Below are positions 25,583 to 32,506 of a DNA stretch of 64,000 nucleotides, piece after piece. The DNA lies in assembly GCF_000218565.1 (NCBI RefSeq), contig NC_015684.1, positions 3,360,001-3,424,000 of the forward strand. Direction: 5' to 3'. The position numbers and the translations under genes are program-made. The notes beneath the pieces are model-generated. The model ran no database searches. It was not told the DNA's origin and worked only from the letters and a program-made list of their open reading frames with translations. How positions within the stretch are numbered: the stretch's first letter is position 1; every line of letters starts with the position of its first letter. Origin of the DNA: Afipia carboxidovorans OM5. GTDB lineage: Bacteria > Pseudomonadota > Alphaproteobacteria > Rhizobiales > Xanthobacteraceae.

Positions 25583-26927
25583 CCGGCTTCATCAGAAACG
25601 CATCGGCGCCCGCGGCGCGCGCCTTGGCTTCATCCTGCTCGCGGCCGGAGATGCCGATGATGCCGAGCGGCTGTCCCGCAGGCAGCGCGCGAAGCCGCCT
25701 AATGGTCTCGACGCCATCGATGCCGGGCAGAACCATGTCCATCAGCACCACATCGAAATTGCCGCCCGCGACGCGCTCGGCCGCCAACTCGCCCTGCCCG
25801 ACGAACTCGACATGGTGACCCAACTCTCCGAGCACGGTGTTGAGCACGACGCGGCCGAACGGATTGTCCTCGACGCTGAGAATGCGCAGCGCGCCCGCAT
25901 AGGCGGCCTGCTCGCCGCTTGGCGCCTGCTGCGCCTCGCGCGGCAGGCCGACGCGCACCGCAAGCGTGAACACGGTGCCATTGAACACGGTGTCATTGAA
26001 CACTGTGTCATGGCCCTTGCGCTGGGTGACGCCGACATCGCCGCCCATCGCTCGCGCCAACTGCTTCACCGACCACAGCCCGAGCCCGGCGCCGCCGAAG
26101 CGCGAGGCAACATCGATGCTCGCCTGCGAGAACGGCTTGAACAGCCGCTTGATCTGAGCCAGCGACAGGCCGATGCCGCTGTCCGACACCGCGAACGTCA
26201 CCTCTGCCTCGTGCCCGCGCCGGATCGTTGCCGCGACATCGAGCGCGACGAGGCCGGAAGGCGTGAACTTCACCGCATTGTCGATCAGGTTTTCCAGCGC
26301 CGCGCGCAGGCGCACCACATCGCCTGTGACGAACGCCGGAAGATCATCCGCGATATGGACTTCCGCCTGCAGGCCGTTCGCAGCGGCGCGCCCGGCAAGA
26401 CCGTCACCTGCGGCACGCGCCAGTGCACGCAGGTCGAAGAAATCCTGCCGCACCTGCAGGCCGGTTGCCGTGCTTTTCGCGGCATCGACATAGAGCGTCG
26501 CCAGCGCGGCAAGATGCTCCGCGCCGGCGCGGATCGTCTCCACCCAGCGCCGCTCGCGGGCGCCGAGATCGGAGGTCTCCAGCAGCGAGGAGATCGCGAG
26601 AATGCCGGTGAGCGGCGTGCGCACCTCATGGGCAAAGGCCGCGAGCGCCGCCTCGACGAGGCCGCGCGCGGGCTTGTCCGACGGTTTTGCTTGCGAAGAG
26701 GCTCGGGGCGGTTTCGCCGGCGCGACCCTGGTCTTGCGTGTGGGCGCCGTGCGTTTCGGCTGAGCTCCTTTAGGGAGAGCGCGTTTGGAAACGGCGCGCT
26801 TGGACGCCGCCGTCTTCGCCGGCTGACCGGCCGGCGGCGGCTTTGTCTTGCTCCTAACCTTACCCTTGGTCTTGTTCGCGATTTTCGACGTTTTTAGGCG
26901 GCGCGTCGAACGCGGCTTCGTCGCCAT
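25515..26927 (-). CDS. Hybrid histidine kinase/receiver with lysine-rich N-terminus
   Basis: A 470-residue protein from the ATG at 26927 (GGGGGA just upstream). Residues 1-90 are very rich in Lys, Arg, Pro and Ala, like histone H1 tails, with no membrane helix, so the kinase is probably cytoplasmic and may touch DNA or polyphosphate. The HisKA motif AAFAHEVRTPLTG follows, then an HATPase domain (LIDNAVKFT N-box, VSDSGIGLS, FGGAGLGLWSVKQLARAMGG) and a C-terminal receiver (DVVLMDMVLPGIDG, IGISG, LMKPVSPRAL). Close to the end of the ATPase domain a 15-base tandem triplication adds DTVFN repeats. The input signal is unknown. The 3' end overlaps the YihY gene. Confidence 0.9.
   Translation of the reverse strand: MATKPRSTRRLKTSKIANKTKGKVRSKTKPPPAGQPAKTAASKRAVSKRALPKGAQPKRTAPTRKTRVAPAKPPRASSQAKPSDKPARGLVEAALAAFAHEVRTPLTGILAISSLLETSDLGARERRWVETIRAGAEHLAALATLYVDAAKSTATGLQVRQDFFDLRALARAAGDGLAGRAAANGLQAEVHIADDLPAFVTGDVVRLRAALENLIDNAVKFTPSGLVALDVAATIRRGHEAEVTFAVSDSGIGLSLAQIKRLFKPFSQASIDVASRFGGAGLGLWSVKQLARAMGGDVGVTQRKGHDTVFNDTVFNGTVFTLAVRVGLPREAQQAPSGEQAAYAGALRILSVEDNPFGRVVLNTVLGELGHHVEFVGQGELAAERVAGGNFDVVLMDMVLPGIDGVETIRRLRALPAGQPLGIIGISGREQDEAKARAAGADAFLMKPVSPRALAAALSQAKARQVLSGE
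25968..26012. repeat. 15-base, three-copy in-frame tandem repeat inside the histidine kinase gene
   Basis: On the plus strand GAACACGGTGCCATT, GAACACGGTGTCATT and GAACACTGTGTCATG follow each other without gaps. In the kinase they encode TVFN-D-TVFN-G-TVFT, where related kinases have one such strand, so the copy number changes loop length without breaking the frame. Confidence 0.85.
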
Positions 26928-26974
26928 AGAGTCCCCCAACGAGGCTTCTATCCTGCCATCCGCCCGGGCAAGAG

Positions 26975-27841
26975 TCACGGCAGCCCGACCATCTCCCGGA
27001 TATTTTGTGGGCTCTTGCCCTCCGCCCGCAGCGCGCGCAGTGACGGCGCCTGCGCGGATTTCGACAGCTTGCGGCCCTCCGCATCGCGCAACAGACGATG
27101 GTGATGATAGACCGGCGCCGGCAGGCCCATCAGCGCCTGCAGCAGCCGATGCACGCTCGTCGCCCAGAACAGGTCCTGCCCCCGCACCACATGGGTGACG
27201 CCCTGCACGGCGTCGTCGATCACCACCGAGACATGGTAGCTCGTCGGCGTCTCCTTGCGCGCCAGCACCACGTCGCCCCAGTCGTCCGGACGGGCCGCGA
27301 TCCGCCCCGTTTGCCCCTCAGGGCCCGCGCCCTCCTCGTCCCATGTGAGCGCGCCCATCCGGCGGATCGCCTCAAGACTGTCGAGGCGCATCACGAACGC
27401 CTCCCCCGCCTGCAGCCGTACTTGGCGTTCTTCTTTGGAGAGCGAGGCAACTGAGCCGGGGTACAGCGGTGCCCCGTCGGGATCACGCGGCCACGGCTTG
27501 CGCGGGCTCTGCCCGATCATCCGCACGATCTCCGCCCGGCTCTCGAAGGCGGGATACGCAAGGCCCGCTTCAGCGAGGTGGTCGACTGCGCGGCGATAGA
27601 TATCGAGATGCTCCGACTGCCGCCGCACCGGCGTTTCCCAGACGATGCCGAGCCAGGCGAGATCCTCGTAGATCGCCTCCTCGTATTCGGGCCGGCAGCG
27701 CGGCTTGTCGATATCCTCGATCCGCAGCAGGAGCCGCCCGCCGCTTTGCCGCGCCAGATCGAAGTTCAGGAGCGCCGAATAGGCATGGCCGAGATGCAGA
27801 TAGCCGTTCGGGCTCGGGGCGAAACGGAAAACAGGTGGCAT
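26975..27841 (-). CDS. gluQ: Glutamyl-Q tRNA(Asp) synthetase
   Basis: A 288-residue class I synthetase-like protein. FRFAPSPNGYLHLGHAYSALLN carries the HIGH-type motif, LLRIEDIDKPRCRPEYEEAIYEDL follows as in GluRS, and GRKLSKS is the KMSKS-type loop. It lacks the anticodon-binding domain of full GluRS, which identifies it as GluQRS (YadB). That enzyme puts glutamate on queuosine in tRNA(Asp). The HVVRGQDLFWATSVHRLLQALMGLP block is also typical. It is followed 47 bases later by the histidine kinase, on the same strand. A pair of long hairpins lies just upstream of the start. Confidence 0.93.
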   Translation of the reverse strand: MPPVFRFAPSPNGYLHLGHAYSALLNFDLARQSGGRLLLRIEDIDKPRCRPEYEEAIYEDLAWLGIVWETPVRRQSEHLDIYRRAVDHLAEAGLAYPAFESRAEIVRMIGQSPRKPWPRDPDGAPLYPGSVASLSKEERQVRLQAGEAFVMRLDSLEAIRRMGALTWDEEGAGPEGQTGRIAARPDDWGDVVLARKETPTSYHVSVVIDDAVQGVTHVVRGQDLFWATSVHRLLQALMGLPAPVYHHHRLLRDAEGRKLSKSAQAPSLRALRAEGKSPQNIREMVGLP

Positions 27842-27849
27842 TGATCCTG

Positions 27850-27927
27850 CCAGTAGAGTGGATTTGACATTCGCTACGCGACCTGCCGCACCTTCGCAAT
27901 GCGAATGTCCAATCCAAACTCTACTGG
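27850..27927. repeat. Long imperfect hairpin 1 (GACATTCGC family)
   Basis: The 25-base arm at 27850-27874 (starting CCAGTAGAGT and ending GACATTCGC) pairs with 27901-27927 (GCGAATGTC to ACTCTACTGG), with one 2-base bulge and one mismatch around a 26-base loop. It begins within the first ten bases upstream of the gluQ start codon. Confidence 0.8.
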
Positions 27928-27942
27928 AAACTTATAGTTGCT

Positions 27943-28015
27943 GGTGGCCCTTTGATTCTAACATTCGCAAGAGTGCGAGGCGGGATGGGATGCGAATGTT
28001 AGAATTGGACCACTA
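27943..28015. repeat. Long imperfect hairpin 2 (same family)
   Basis: ATTCTAACATTCGCA at 27955-27969 is perfectly inverted at 27991-28005, and the stem continues outward imperfectly (GGTGG with CCAC). The loop is 21 bases. The core ACATTCGC/GCGAATGT is shared with hairpin 1, so the two are related elements in tandem. Together they fill the gap between gluQ and the glycosylase gene. Confidence 0.8.
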
Positions 28016-28022
28016 GCGCGAC

Positions 28023-28895
28023 ATGCTGATTCGAAGCGACATGACACTATACCTGAACACCCAAGCTGACCTCGACCGCGCCATCGCCGGGCTCATTGTC
28101 GCCGACCCGGCGCTCGCCGCCATCGCGGAGATCGCAGGCCCCCCGGCGCTGCGCCGGCGCACGCCGGGATTTGCCGGGCTTGCCGCCATCATCTGCGGCC
28201 AGCAGCTCTCGACGCATGCCGCCGCCGCGATCTGGAAACGGGTGAGCGAGGCCTTCGATCCATTCCATCACGAGCGCGTCCGCCTAGCGCGCGCCGACCG
28301 GCTGGCGCGGCTCGGTCTCTCCGCCGCCAAGATCAAGACGCTGAAGGCGCTGGCGCGCGAGATTGCGGCGGAACGGCTCGACCTCGACGTGCTGGGACAG
28401 CAGGAGGCTGATCTCGCCCACACCGCGCTCACCGCGCTGCATGGCATCGGCCCATGGACGGCGGACATCTACCTCCTGTTCTGTCTTGGCCACGGCGACG
28501 CCTGGCCGAACGGCGACCTCGCCGTGCAGGAGGCGATGCGGATCGGGCTCGACCTAGAGGCGCGGCCGAGTGCCCGCGAGGCAGCTACGATCGCGGAACG
28601 CTGGCGGCCCTGGCGGGGCGCCGCGGCGCATCTGTGGTGGGCCTATTATCACGCGGTGAAGCGGCGCGAGGGCATCCTCCCCTCGGACGACGCCGATTCC
28701 ATCGCATCGAAGCCACGCCCCCGCCCTGCGGCTGTTCCCCGGGTGACCAGAGGAGCGGCAAAGGCAGCGGCAAAGACCGCCTCGCAGCGGCCCGCGAAAC
28801 CACGTACCAAAGCGCCTCCCAAGGCGCCTCTCAAGCCGCGTTCAAAGGCGGTTCACGCGGTGAAACCCGCCACGCGGACCCAGCGGAAAAAATAA
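28023..28895 (+). CDS. DNA-3-methyladenine glycosylase (AlkA/HhH-GPD family)
   Basis: A 290-residue base-excision glycosylase (284 if the ATG at 28041 is used). LAAIICGQQLSTHAAAAIWKRV and LGLSAAKIKTLKALAREI are family blocks, the helix-hairpin-helix is LTALHGIGPWTADIYLLFCLGH, and the Asp of WPNGDLAVQEAM takes the catalytic position. It removes alkylated purines. The C-terminal 65 residues (after about 225) form an added tail of Lys, Ala, Pro and Arg that ends TRTQRKK, probably non-specific DNA binding; the neighbouring kinase has a similar extension. The start lies eight bases after a long hairpin. Confidence 0.92.
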   Translation: MLIRSDMTLYLNTQADLDRAIAGLIVADPALAAIAEIAGPPALRRRTPGFAGLAAIICGQQLSTHAAAAIWKRVSEAFDPFHHERVRLARADRLARLGLSAAKIKTLKALAREIAAERLDLDVLGQQEADLAHTALTALHGIGPWTADIYLLFCLGHGDAWPNGDLAVQEAMRIGLDLEARPSAREAATIAERWRPWRGAAAHLWWAYYHAVKRREGILPSDDADSIASKPRPRPAAVPRVTRGAAKAAAKTASQRPAKPRTKAPPKAPLKPRSKAVHAVKPATRTQRKK

Positions 28896-28984
28896 CGCGC
28901 GCCCTTCACAATCGTGTCGCGCTGCCTGTAGTATCCTGCCCGCAAAGCTGCTTCGCAGCCGATCAGGGGGGTCAGGAGCGTTAC

Positions 28985-29542
28985 TTGAACGCACATGTCT
29001 CACAAGGCGGCTGGCCGGCATTGGTGCTGAACGCCGATTTCCGGCCACTGAGTTACTACCCGCTCTCACTTTGGTCATGGCAGGACGCAATCAAAGCCGT
29101 GTTCCTTGACCGCGTGAACATCGTCGCCAATTACGACCACGCCGTTCACAGCCCCTCCTTCGAGATGCAACTGCCGAGCGTCGTCTCGCTCAAATCCTTC
29201 GTCAAGCCGACCACGCATCCCGCCTTCACGCGCTTCAACGTGTTCCTGCGCGACCGCTTCTCCTGCCAGTATTGCACCTCGCAGGAAGACCTCACCTTCG
29301 ATCACATCATCCCGCGCTCACGCGGCGGACAGACCACGTGGGAGAACGTCGTCGCCGCCTGCTCGCCCTGCAATCTCAAGAAGGGCAGCATGACGATGGC
29401 ACAGGCGAACATGTTCCCGCGGCAGACGCCGTATGCACCGACGGTGCATCAGCTTCATCGCAACGGCCGGCTGTTCCCGCCGAACTATCTGCACGAGAGC
29501 TGGCTCGACTATCTCTATTGGGACACCGAGCTCGATCCGTAG
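28985..29542 (+). CDS. HNH endonuclease family protein
   Basis: From a TTG at 28985 with AGGAG seven bases upstream, the protein has 185 residues, the usual size of this family. VLNADFRPLSYYPLSLWSWQDAI is the conserved N-terminal block. The nuclease core is CQYCTSQEDLTFDHIIPRSRGGQTTWENVVAACSPCNLKKG: zinc-binding CxxC...CxxC and the catalytic DH. These single-copy chromosomal HNH proteins are widespread in bacteria, with no settled role (repair or mobile-element origin). It follows the DNA glycosylase in the same direction, with an 89-base gap. A longer frame further upstream is not used, as it would overlap the glycosylase out of frame. Confidence 0.9.
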   Translation: MNAHVSQGGWPALVLNADFRPLSYYPLSLWSWQDAIKAVFLDRVNIVANYDHAVHSPSFEMQLPSVVSLKSFVKPTTHPAFTRFNVFLRDRFSCQYCTSQEDLTFDHIIPRSRGGQTTWENVVAACSPCNLKKGSMTMAQANMFPRQTPYAPTVHQLHRNGRLFPPNYLHESWLDYLYWDTELDP

Positions 29543-29581
29543 GATGCGGCTGATGTTGCCGCCACGCACGAGTGTGGTGTG

Positions 29582-30574
29582 CTAGCGATCCGACACCCGA
29601 AATACGATCGCACCGCTGGTGAAACCGGCGCCGACCGCAGCCATTAAAAGCAACTCGCCATCTGCAAGTGGCGCACGCTCCGCCGCAACCGACAGCGTCA
29701 GTGGAATCGTTGCCGCCGACGAATTGCCGAATTCTTCGATCGAACGCAGCGTACGCGCGGGCGCGATGGCAAGATTCTCCGCGACGCGATCAAAGATGCG
29801 GGCGTTCGCCTGATGCGGAATGAAACGGTCGATCTGCGCCGCCGTCACATTGGCGCGTGCCAGAGCTTCTTCCGCGCTCTGCGTCATCAGCTTGATCGCT
29901 TTCTCGAACACCACCTTGCCGTCCTTGATGCGGATCACCCGATCCTCCGCCAACGCGCCGCTGAGATCGGGATTGCGGGTGCCGCCCGCCTTGATCGCGA
30001 TCATGTCGTAGAAGCTGCCGTCCGAGAGAAGGCTGGTGCCGAGCACGCCGACATCGTCGCGCGCCGATGGCGCAAGCACCACTGCCGCCGCGGCATCGGC
30101 AAACAACACCGCGCTCGCGATATCCGAATTGTTGATGCGCCGGCTCAGAATGTTCGCCGCAACCACCAACACCGCCTGCCCGGTCGATTTGACGACACCA
30201 TCGGCAAACGTCATCGCGTAGACGAAGCCTGAGCACGCGCCGGTGAGATCGATCGCGCCGCACGACAGCCCGAGGCGATGCGCAAGCAGCGGCGCCGACG
30301 GCGGCAGCAGATGATCTGGCGTCGATGTCGCGAGCAGCACGAGGCCGATTTCGCCGATCTGCGCTTTCGCCTGCGCGAGTGCACGCGACGCGGCCTCAAT
30401 CGCAAGATCTGTCACGGCTTCATCGGCCGCCGCCCAGCGCCGCGCCTTGATGCCGGTGCGCCGTTCGATCCAGCCTTGCGACAGGCCCAGTTCCTGCTCG
30501 AGTTCGGCATTGGCGACGCGACGCGCAGGCACATGATGGCCAAGCCCCACGATCCTGCTCGCGCGCATAGTCAT
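29582..30574 (-). CDS. Beta-ketoacyl-ACP synthase III-like protein
   Basis: A 330-residue thiolase-fold enzyme from the ATG at 30574 (AGGC upstream). The triad is complete: Cys114 in DLTGACSGFVYA, His in RFIPHQANARI, and Asn in EFGNSSAATIPL. FabH-type enzymes condense acetyl-CoA (or a branched starter) with malonyl-ACP. This copy stands alone rather than in a plsX-fabH cluster, so it may be a second FabH with other acyl preferences, for example supplying acyl chains to secondary metabolites. Convergent with the HNH gene. Confidence 0.9.
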   Translation of the reverse strand: MTMRASRIVGLGHHVPARRVANAELEQELGLSQGWIERRTGIKARRWAAADEAVTDLAIEAASRALAQAKAQIGEIGLVLLATSTPDHLLPPSAPLLAHRLGLSCGAIDLTGACSGFVYAMTFADGVVKSTGQAVLVVAANILSRRINNSDIASAVLFADAAAAVVLAPSARDDVGVLGTSLLSDGSFYDMIAIKAGGTRNPDLSGALAEDRVIRIKDGKVVFEKAIKLMTQSAEEALARANVTAAQIDRFIPHQANARIFDRVAENLAIAPARTLRSIEEFGNSSAATIPLTLSVAAERAPLADGELLLMAAVGAGFTSGAIVFRVSDR

Positions 30575-30831
30575 CAATTGCCTCGCTTTGGAAATGCCCG
30601 GCACCGTCCGCCGGATGCCGTCTCATTATCGCGTCCTGCTTTGCATCAGCAGCGACGATTACGCAACGCCGCGGCGAGCGCGGCTTGGAATGAATGCAAG
30701 CGAGACGCACACGCATCCACGCGATCACATCCGCTTTATTACACGTTTAAGCGTTATAATGTTGCGCAAGGCGTCGAGATACTATCTAGCCTTGAGATGA
30801 CATCGCGCAGCCGACGGGATACATTCCCGCC

Positions 30832-31200
30832 ATGACTGCGATCCGCCACATGATGGACTGCCGGACCACCGCCGGGCTGCGCGCCTTGCGGTTTCTGTTC
30901 GCAGCCGTTCTCTCGCTCGCGGTTTCGCTTTCGCTGTTCCATGGCCTCGCATCCGAGATCGAAGATCACGCGCCGCCGTCTGCAACGCTGGTCCTCGAAC
31001 AGGCGCAGACTGCCTCGCATCAAACGGCTCATCACCAGATGGCCGATCATTGTCTGGCGCACATGATGGCCGAGGTCGATCATCCTGCCAGCGTCGCCGT
31101 GCAGCAGGATTACAAAGTGCAGTTGAGCTGGCACAACGACACGGCGCAGCCAAACGCCGCAACGGACTCTCCGTTCAAGCCGCCGCGCGCCCAGGTTTGA
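30832..31200 (+). CDS. Small His-rich exported protein ahead of a metal efflux pump (CzcI-like?)
   Basis: A 122-residue protein with an N-terminal hydrophobic segment (about residues 18-38, LRFLFAAVLSLAVSLSLFHGLA) acting as signal peptide or anchor. The remainder holds several His residues (HQTAHHQMADHCLAHMMAEVDH) and one Cys, suited to metal binding. It lies 88 bases upstream of the RND adaptor gene in the same direction. Small His-rich periplasmic proteins such as CzcI precede czc genes elsewhere, but I see no clear sequence match and the family is not certain. A TATAAT box at 30755-30760 could belong to its promoter. Confidence 0.65.
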   Translation: MTAIRHMMDCRTTAGLRALRFLFAAVLSLAVSLSLFHGLASEIEDHAPPSATLVLEQAQTASHQTAHHQMADHCLAHMMAEVDHPASVAVQQDYKVQLSWHNDTAQPNAATDSPFKPPRAQV

Positions 31201-31287
31201 CGCGGCCGTAGTTCATCGGCCGCCTTCCTGAAACCTGAGGCTCATCAGCCGCGCGGGCGCTCGCCTGCAGCGGGCGGAACGATATCC

Positions 31288-32499
31288 ATGAAACGATCAA
31301 TTTTTTGGGCGGCGCTGGCCGCATTGGGCATTGCCGCGACCATCGCAGCGATGAATTGGCGGCCGGCCGCGAAAACCGGCGGCAGCCATTCGCATCATGC
31401 GGCCGAAGGCGCGCACGGCCACGGCGGCCCCACCGAACATGCCGACCACATCGAACTCACCGATGCGCAGATCGCAGCAGCGGGGATCACGCTCGCACCG
31501 GTCGAGGCGAAAACACTCTCCGAGCATTTCCTTGCGCCGGGCACCATCGTTCCTGATGCCGACCGGATCGGGCGGGTCGCGGTGCGCGTGCTCGGCACTG
31601 TTACCGAACTGCGAAAGCGTGTCGGCGACATGGTCGAGAAGGACGAGGTGGTCGCAACGCTGGAGAGCCGCGAACTGTCCGAGGCGAAGAGCGAATATCT
31701 CGCCGCGCGTCTCACCAACGATCTGCAGCAGACCCTGGCGACGCGCCACAAGCAACTCTGGGAGTCGCGCTCGTTCCCCGAGAACGAATATCTCAAATCG
31801 CGTCTCACCGCGCAGGATGCCCGCATCCGTTTCGACTCAGCGCATCAGAAGCTGCTGGCGCTGGGCCTCACCGACACCGAGATCGCGCAACTGCCGGATC
31901 TGCCGATCGAAGAGCTGCGCAAACAGTCGCTGCGTTCACCCCTCCGCGGCCGCATCGCCGAGCGGCGCGTCGACCTCGGCGCACTGGTCGGCCGTGAAGG
32001 CCAGGAGAGTGAGCTTTTCGTCATCGTCGATCTCGACAAGGTGTGGATCGATCTCGCGATCTCGCCGGGCGATCTGAGCAAGGTGGTCGAAGGCTCCACG
32101 GTCAATATCACCGCCGGCCCCGACGGACCTACAGGCGCGGCGCAGATCGTGTTCATCAGCCCGTTGATCGACAAGGACACCCGCGCCGCACGCGTCATCG
32201 CCACGCTCGATAACGCGGGCGCGCACTGGCGGCCGGGCATGTTCGTCACCGCCGAGGTGCCGGTCGCAAATCGCGGCCCGGTGCTCGCCGTGCCGAAAGC
32301 GGCGCTGCAGACGCTCGACGGCGCACCGACGCTGTTCGTCAAACAGGATGAGGGATTTGCAATCCGCAAGGTGCGGCTCGGGCGCGAGGACGACGAGCGG
32401 CAGGAGATCGTCGCCGGTGTAAACGCCGGAGAGGTCATCGCGATCTCGAACACCTTCACGTTGAAAGCCGAACTCGGCAAGGGCGAAGCGGAGCACTGA
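31288..32499 (+). CDS. czcB: RND efflux periplasmic adaptor (CzcB-like)
   Basis: A 403-residue membrane fusion protein. An N-terminal membrane anchor (residues 5-22) is followed by a His-rich stretch (SHSHHAAEGAHGHGG, HADH) likely to bind metal. A barrel-sandwich hybrid/lipoyl domain then appears (VAVRVLGTVTELRKRVGDMVEKDEVVATL), a short alpha-hairpin (about 125-195), the second lipoyl half (LRSPLRGRIAERRVDLGALVGREG) and a C-terminal beta-barrel (RPGMFVTAEVPV, AVPKAALQTLDGAPTLFV). It links the inner-membrane pump to an outer-membrane channel. Seven bases separate it from the permease gene. Confidence 0.92.
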   Translation: MKRSIFWAALAALGIAATIAAMNWRPAAKTGGSHSHHAAEGAHGHGGPTEHADHIELTDAQIAAAGITLAPVEAKTLSEHFLAPGTIVPDADRIGRVAVRVLGTVTELRKRVGDMVEKDEVVATLESRELSEAKSEYLAARLTNDLQQTLATRHKQLWESRSFPENEYLKSRLTAQDARIRFDSAHQKLLALGLTDTEIAQLPDLPIEELRKQSLRSPLRGRIAERRVDLGALVGREGQESELFVIVDLDKVWIDLAISPGDLSKVVEGSTVNITAGPDGPTGAAQIVFISPLIDKDTRAARVIATLDNAGAHWRPGMFVTAEVPVANRGPVLAVPKAALQTLDGAPTLFVKQDEGFAIRKVRLGREDDERQEIVAGVNAGEVIAISNTFTLKAELGKGEAEH

Positions 32500-32506
32500 G
32501 ACCATC

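Noticed and set aside
25968..26012. Tandem repeats considered as a CRISPR-like array
   Set aside because: Units are contiguous without spacers and in frame within a kinase gene.
25425..26897. A 490-codon frame opposite the histidine kinase
   Set aside because: Kinase and receiver motifs on the minus strand are clear; this frame has none.
27850..28015. Twin hairpins considered as an intrinsic terminator or attenuator of gluQ
   Set aside because: They lie upstream of gluQ, have no T-run and large loops; a repeat element is more likely.
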